In this document: positions 59,620 to 64,000 of the stretch, piece after piece
Layout of the letters: the number at the start of each line of letters is the position of its first letter
Position numbering within the stretch: position 1 is the first letter of the stretch
Assembly (NCBI GenBank): GCA_050291465.1
Contig: JBNKJV010000010.1
Location: 1 to 64,000, forward strand
DNA length: 64,000 bases
Source: CBFDBF01 sp050291465
GTDB taxonomy: Bacteria; Pseudomonadota; Gammaproteobacteria; Chromatiales; Chromatiaceae
Direction of reading: 5' to 3'
Made by a program: the position numbers and the translations under genes
The notes under the pieces: generated by a model
Seen by the model: only the letters and a program-made list of their open reading frames with translations
What the model was told of the DNA's origin: nothing
Database searches by the model: none

Positions 59620-60357
59620 CTAGAGCCGGGCCTTAACCTCTTCCCATAATTCCAGGTAGGCGCGGCCCGCCGGACTGTCTGGAGCGAAGCTTCCGAGGGG
59701 CGCGCGATAGACTCCCATACGCTCAACATCGCTGGCGTATGGGATGTGGGCACGACACAGCTCACCATATTCCACCGGCATCCGTTCCAGGATATCCAGA
59801 TGCATGCGTTTACGTCGGTCCACCATAGAGAAGAAAGGCAGCAACCGCACCCCGGTAATCCGGTGCCCGGCAAAGAACTCTTTTATCTGCCGGTAGCTGC
59901 GCAGAGACAGCGTGGTGGGTATTGTCGGTATCAACAACAGATCCGCTGCCCGGAAAATGTTCTCCGACACCAGGGAAATACTGGGTGGACAGTCGAGGAA
60001 GATCCGATCGTACTCTTCGGAAAGAGGCCGCAGCAGTTTGAGCAACTGTTTGGCCGGCTTCTTGACCTCTCCCAGCACCAAATCCATGTTGCGGTATGCA
60101 AAATCCGACGGCAGCAGGTCGAGATTTTCGTAATCGCTGCCCTTGACCAGTTCATCCAGATCCTTTTTACCCCGCAACATTTTTTTACTGCCTTTGACCC
60201 GGGGTTTGATCCGGAAGTAATAGGTCGCCGCTCCTTGCGGATCCAGATCCCAGACCAGTGTACGATACCCCTCCTGGGCTGAAAGATAGGCAAGATTTAC
60301 TGCCGTCGCGGTCTTCCCCACTCCACCCTTTATGTTGTACACACCGATGATTCGCAT
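59620..60357 (-). CDS. ParA/MinD-type ATPase paired with a CHAD protein
   Basis: A 245-residue ParA-family ATPase. The deviant Walker A KGGVGKTA (10-17) includes the signature first lysine, the A-prime motif is DLDPQGAAT and Walker B-like IFLDCPPSIS follows. No ParB gene and no N-terminal DNA-binding domain are present, so it is not a plasmid or chromosome partition system in the usual form. It lies 14 bases after the CHAD gene and is clearly cotranscribed with it. Orphan ParA proteins position cargo such as carboxysomes or chemoreceptors; the CHAD partner suggests polyphosphate granules as the cargo here (inference). Confidence 0.87.
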   Translation of the reverse strand: MRIIGVYNIKGGVGKTATAVNLAYLSAQEGYRTLVWDLDPQGAATYYFRIKPRVKGSKKMLRGKKDLDELVKGSDYENLDLLPSDFAYRNMDLVLGEVKKPAKQLLKLLRPLSEEYDRIFLDCPPSISLVSENIFRAADLLLIPTIPTTLSLRSYRQIKEFFAGHRITGVRLLPFFSMVDRRKRMHLDILERMPVEYGELCRAHIPYASDVERMGVYRAPLGSFAPDSPAGRAYLELWEEVKARL

Positions 60358-60371
60358 TACACCTTATCGCT

Positions 60372-61952
60372 CTATTTATGGGGGGCAAAAAGCTGCTCGA
60401 ACAGTTTACGGTTAGTCCCGTCCGCAAAGGCAGCAAAGCGATCAGAGAACCGGGTACGCTCCTGCTGTTGGCCACGCATCAGCCCATCCACCAACATCCC
60501 CATGGCCAGAAGAGTATCCGTGGGGACCTTGCCTTCCTTACCCATCTGGCGACCAAACGCCCGCAGTTTGTCCGCCTGAATCTGGCGATCCTGAAACTCG
60601 CCCAGGTTATCCAGAAGCCTTTTCAGCTCCTTTACTAGAGGTCGCATCTTTTTCTTCGAATAGAGACACTGAAAGAACTCCATGAGATACCGCAGCTTTT
60701 TACAACTCTTGCGCAGCTCATGCAGGTCCTCGGGTGGTGAATTCGGGGTGATAGCCAGGCCCTCTTTCAACACCCGCTTGTACATCTTAAGGATACGCCG
60801 GCTAGCTACCTCATGTATGTGGCGAATAGCATTCGGAGCGAGCGGCACCTGCGGCAGCGGAGTTTCAAGAAATTTCCGCCACTCTTTCAGCAGGGCGCGA
60901 AAACGAGCGGAATTTAATCTCTTCGCCAGAATACGATGCTCGCTCTTTTGATGTGCCTTCAAAAAAGCATGCAAAGGATCAAGGTCGGAACGGTAGCGCT
61001 CCGGGAGACGATCGCGAAACCGGTCAAACCCCAGAAGATAAACATCCATATCCCGGGTGGGGCCGGTGATCTTTCCCAACCAAGCGAACTCGTCCTTAAA
61101 CCGATCCACCACTTCTTGATCGAAAACATCCCTTATCTGGGTCAGGGCGGAACGGGTTCGCCGTACCGCCACCCGCAGGTCATGCAGATATTCGCTGTCG
61201 ATATCCGCCCGCGTACCGGCCACATTGGCCTCAATAATATCCAATAGGAACAGGTGGATCTCTTTCAGGGCGGCATCCGCCCGCATATCAGGATCAAACC
61301 GGAACCGGAGTTTTGGAGAGTACCCGGCCGCCGTTTTACCCAGGGCAGCAAAGGCCTCATCCAGGTAGACCCCACGGCCCTCTTCAAGCCCCAGTTCCTT
61401 CTGCAGGACCCGACACATGTCCTCCATCTCCCGATCATAGCCCTTTACCGGCACCAGGCGCAGATATCTACCCATGGATGCATCTTCGCTCCCGCCGGGT
61501 ACCCGCGCCTGGCTGGACTCAAGGCTCAACCGCACCACTGTCTTCTGATCCTGGTTGAGTATATTAAAGGTACAGCCGGCAGCAACAATCTCCACGCAAG
61601 GCAGCAGGGCACGCATCTCCAGGATCGGTCGCAGTCGCCGTCTCAGGCCACTTTCGGAAAAATCCCGGACAAAACGGGGGACAGCCTCCCCAAGAGGAAG
61701 ACTCTCCCGCAGGTCGCCACCCTTGCGCCCCCGCAACTCCAACCGTTTGCCCCGGGCATCACGAATCTCCTCCAGCGTCATTCCGGCCCTAAAGAGGCGC
61801 CAGTCGAAGCTGTCGTGAAAGATATGATGTGATTCTATTGCCGACCCGGGCGCCACCTGGAGAACCTCCTGCAATCCCCGCAGGACCGTTTCCTCGTTCA
61901 GATCCTCGGGTATCGGGAATGTCCGCTGGCGGTTACTCCGGGATCGAGCCAT
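60372..61952 (-). CDS. CHAD-domain protein with CYTH-like N-terminal part
   Basis: A 526-residue protein. The N-terminal half (HIFHDSFDWRLFRAG, GKRLELRGRKGG) resembles a degenerate CYTH/triphosphate-tunnel domain without the ExExK motif. The C-terminal half is a CHAD domain with its two helical repeats, LHDLRVAVRRTRSALTQI and LHELRKSCKKLRYLMEFF, rich in conserved His, Arg and Lys that bind polyphosphate. CHAD proteins are known to associate with polyphosphate granules. The start MARSRSNRQRTFPIPED, with AGGTTCACC upstream, was chosen over a 27-residue extension. It is followed after 14 bases by the ParA gene. Confidence 0.88.
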   Translation of the reverse strand: MARSRSNRQRTFPIPEDLNEETVLRGLQEVLQVAPGSAIESHHIFHDSFDWRLFRAGMTLEEIRDARGKRLELRGRKGGDLRESLPLGEAVPRFVRDFSESGLRRRLRPILEMRALLPCVEIVAAGCTFNILNQDQKTVVRLSLESSQARVPGGSEDASMGRYLRLVPVKGYDREMEDMCRVLQKELGLEEGRGVYLDEAFAALGKTAAGYSPKLRFRFDPDMRADAALKEIHLFLLDIIEANVAGTRADIDSEYLHDLRVAVRRTRSALTQIRDVFDQEVVDRFKDEFAWLGKITGPTRDMDVYLLGFDRFRDRLPERYRSDLDPLHAFLKAHQKSEHRILAKRLNSARFRALLKEWRKFLETPLPQVPLAPNAIRHIHEVASRRILKMYKRVLKEGLAITPNSPPEDLHELRKSCKKLRYLMEFFQCLYSKKKMRPLVKELKRLLDNLGEFQDRQIQADKLRAFGRQMGKEGKVPTDTLLAMGMLVDGLMRGQQQERTRFSDRFAAFADGTNRKLFEQLFAPHK

Positions 61953-62109
61953 GGTGAACCTGTCATACCGCCCGGCACGGCCGGACAGTCTCCTCAGAAG
62001 TGGAAATGGAAATAGTAGCCGACCCGCAAGCATAGTAAAACCGCGCCGCAGGCTATAAACCCCTTTTCACGGGACGGCAGAGAGTATCACCCCGGCGGCG
62101 AAAACCGGA

Positions 62110-64000
62110 TCATCCCTCGGACCCCAGACATTTGGATGCCACCTCGTAAACATCCTTGGAGAGATTATCCTGCGCAAGGACCCGTTGCAGCTGAGCCTTC
62201 ATCAAGGCCTGGCGAGCGGAATCGTAACGCCGCCACCTGGCCACTATCCGCAGCATCCTGGCGGCCACCTGCGGGTTGAGAGCGTCCAATTCAAGCACCC
62301 GGTCCGCCAGGAACACATACCCCGTACCATCAGCGGCATGGAAACGATGGGGATTAGCGCTGCAGAACGCCCCCACCAGGGCGCGCACGCGATTGGGATT
62401 GCGCAGGGAAAAAGCGGGATGTGCCATCAGTTCCCTGACCCTATCCAGGGTATCGGCCCGCTTTGATAGCGCCTGGACGGTGAACCATTTATCCAGGACC
62501 AAGGGGTCCGATTGCCAGCGATTATAGAAATCCTGCAACAGAGTCTCCCGTTGCGGTGCCTCGCTATGGGCCAGAAAAGAAAGGGCGGCCATAACATCAG
62601 TCATATTATGGGCGGCCCGGTATTGATCCTCGCAGAGCTGATGAATGCGCTCATCTCCGAGCTGCATCAGATAATTGAGACAGAGGTTTTTCAGACTGCG
62701 GCGAGCAATGGCTGCGCTGTCGATCCGGTAATCGCCCGTTTCGCGGCCGCTCTCATAGATCGCCAGAAAGTCCTCCCGCAACGTCTCTGCCATAAGGGTT
62801 TTCATCGACTCCCGGGCAAGATGGATCCCATCCACGTCCACCTGTTCCATCTGTTCGCCAAGATAGGACTCGGAAGGCAAAGTCAGTATCTCCGCCAACA
62901 GGGCTTTGTCGGCCGTCGAATCTACGAGCGCCGCACGAAAGGCCCCGAGAAATCCCTCCGGCTCCCCGCTCTCCCCGGCGACACGCCGCAGAAGGATTCT
63001 TTCCGACAGGGACTGGGCCGCATCCCAACGACAAAAACCGTCGCTGTCGTGGGCCATCAGAAACATCAGCTCCTGTTCGCTGTGGTCGTAATGGATCTTC
63101 ACCGGCGCGGAAAAACCCCGCAACAGAGAAGGAACCGGTCTCTGGGGGATATCCATAAAGGTAAAACACTCCCTGGGACGCCGCAGCTCCACCACCCGCG
63201 TACCTCCCATCGCTTGCGGTTCACCCTCCAGACGCAGGGGCAGATCATTCCCCGATGCGTCGAGCAGCCCCAGTGACAGGGGGATATGGAACGGCTCCTT
63301 TTCCGGCTGCCCCGGCGTTGCCGGGCACGACTGTTCCGCGATGAGCATATAACGCTGCCGCGCCGCATCGTACTCGGTAGTTATATGGATCTCCGGCGTT
63401 CCCGCCTGCGAGTACCAACGTCGGAACTGCTGCAGATCTTTGCCGCTCGCATCCTCCATGCATTTTACAAAGTCATCGGTAGTGACCGCCTGGCCGTCGT
63501 GGCGCTCAAAATAGAGATCGGTTCCCCTGCGAAAGCCTTCAGGGCCAAGCAGGTTATATTGCATGCGTACGATCTCCGCCCCCTTTTCATAGACGGTCAC
63601 GGTGTAAAAATTGTTGATCTCGATATAGGAATCGGGACGCACCGGATGGGCCATCGGCCCGGCGTCCTCCGGGAACTGGTGCGACCGCAACATCCGCACG
63701 TCTTGAATGCGTTTGACCCCGCGGGAACCCATGTCGGCGGAGAACTCCTGATCGCGGAAAACAGTCAGCCCCTCCTTCAGGCTGAGCTGAAACCAATCCC
63801 GGCAAGTTATACGGTTTCCGGTCCAGTTGTGAAAATACTCGTGGGCTATAACTCCCTCTATACCCTGGAAATCACTGTCGGTCGCGGTCTCCCGTCGGGC
63901 CAGAACATACTTCGAGTTGAAGATATTCAGGCCCTTGTTCTCCATGGCGCCCATGTTGAAATCGTTGACCGCCACGATCATGTAAATATCCAGGTCATAC
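62110..64000 (-). CDS. pepN: Aminopeptidase N, C-terminal part (runs off window)
   Basis: The window holds about 630 C-terminal residues of a gene that continues beyond 64000. The zinc site HEYFHNWTGNR and GAMENKGLNIFNSKY exopeptidase motif (M1 family) are both present, followed by the long alpha-helical C-terminal domain of the enterobacterial PepN type (DNPHRFH-like FCSANPHRFHAADGTGYVFLAD). The reading frame continues upstream of the first in-window ATG to the window edge with DLDIYMIVAV, so the gene is cut by the window, not broken. It trims N-terminal residues from peptides in the cytoplasm. Confidence 0.96.
   Translation of the reverse strand, partial: YDLDIYMIVAVNDFNMGAMENKGLNIFNSKYVLARRETATDSDFQGIEGVIAHEYFHNWTGNRITCRDWFQLSLKEGLTVFRDQEFSADMGSRGVKRIQDVRMLRSHQFPEDAGPMAHPVRPDSYIEINNFYTVTVYEKGAEIVRMQYNLLGPEGFRRGTDLYFERHDGQAVTTDDFVKCMEDASGKDLQQFRRWYSQAGTPEIHITTEYDAARQRYMLIAEQSCPATPGQPEKEPFHIPLSLGLLDASGNDLPLRLEGEPQAMGGTRVVELRRPRECFTFMDIPQRPVPSLLRGFSAPVKIHYDHSEQELMFLMAHDSDGFCRWDAAQSLSERILLRRVAGESGEPEGFLGAFRAALVDSTADKALLAEILTLPSESYLGEQMEQVDVDGIHLARESMKTLMAETLREDFLAIYESGRETGDYRIDSAAIARRSLKNLCLNYLMQLGDERIHQLCEDQYRAAHNMTDVMAALSFLAHSEAPQRETLLQDFYNRWQSDPLVLDKWFTVQALSKRADTLDRVRELMAHPAFSLRNPNRVRALVGAFCSANPHRFHAADGTGYVFLADRVLELDALNPQVAARMLRIVARWRRYDSARQALMKAQLQRVLAQDNLSKDVYEVASKCLGSEG

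Overview
The window reads as the chromosome of a chemolithotrophic, sulfur-oxidising gammaproteobacterium of the Chromatiales-like type (Sedimenticola/Thiodiazotropha-like lineages are plausible; this is inference from gene content, not a phylogeny). Pointers are soxY-soxZ next to a type I sulfide:quinone oxidoreductase, a complete cbb3 cytochrome oxidase locus with its assembly genes, two DsrC/TusE-family proteins, a superoxide reductase, and typical gammaproteobacterial blocks (surE-pcm-nlpD-rpoS, pyrG-kdsA-eno-ftsB-ispD, mltD/rnhA/dnaQ). No rRNA, tRNA, CRISPR array, prophage or insertion sequence was recognised by eye.

Layout. 1-1.9 kb: an 84-bp tandem repeat, trmO and a metallo-beta-lactamase-fold hydrolase. 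1.9-14.3 kb: amino-acid genes alaC, hom, thrC and a Leptospira-type citramalate synthase, all on the minus strand, with ygiQ and a sulfur block (fadL-like porin, soxY, soxZ, sqr) lying between hom and thrC. 14.4-26 kb: an Mth938-like protein, a TauE/SafE-type membrane protein, two uncharacterised envelope proteins, then ccoS-ccoI-ccoH, ccoG behind a good FNR/ANR-type promoter, and ccoNOQP followed by an unlisted 40-residue one-helix protein. 26.3-28.2 kb: an oxidative-stress island (2-Cys peroxiredoxin, superoxide reductase, divergent XRE-cupin regulator). 28.7-36.6 kb: rpoS, nlpD, yqaA, pcm, surE, a Smr protein, two DsrC-like genes lacking the catalytic C-terminal cysteine, ispF and truD. 36.7-39.1 kb: a kinase-HDOD-GAF fusion. 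39.1-48.1 kb: ispD, ftsB, eno, kdsA, pyrG, dnaQ, rnhA, a methyltransferase and mltD. 48.3-56.3 kb: a GAF protein, a two-component system translationally coupled to a peptide-type ABC permease followed by a duplicated ATPase, and cca. 56.3-64 kb: an ATM1-type ABC exporter, an S24-like protein, a c-type cytochrome coupled to a pterin dehydratase, a CHAD-protein/ParA pair, and the C-terminal part of pepN running off the window.

How it fits together. SQR and SoxYZ feed electrons from reduced sulfur into the quinone/cytochrome c pool; the high-affinity cbb3 oxidase disposes of them at low oxygen, and superoxide reductase plus peroxiredoxin deal with the resulting reactive oxygen. The FNR-type promoter at ccoG fits microoxic control. 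Several families of short dispersed repeats sit in nearly every larger gene-free gap, and two of them now encode the C-terminal tails of KdsA and RnhA.

The most promising candidates for undescribed biology are the CHAD-ParA gene pair (possible polyphosphate-granule positioning), the tandem cysteine-depleted DsrC-like proteins, the Ser/Thr kinase-HDOD-GAF protein, the sensor kinase/ABC-permease operon, and the 40-residue protein at the end of the cbb3 operon.
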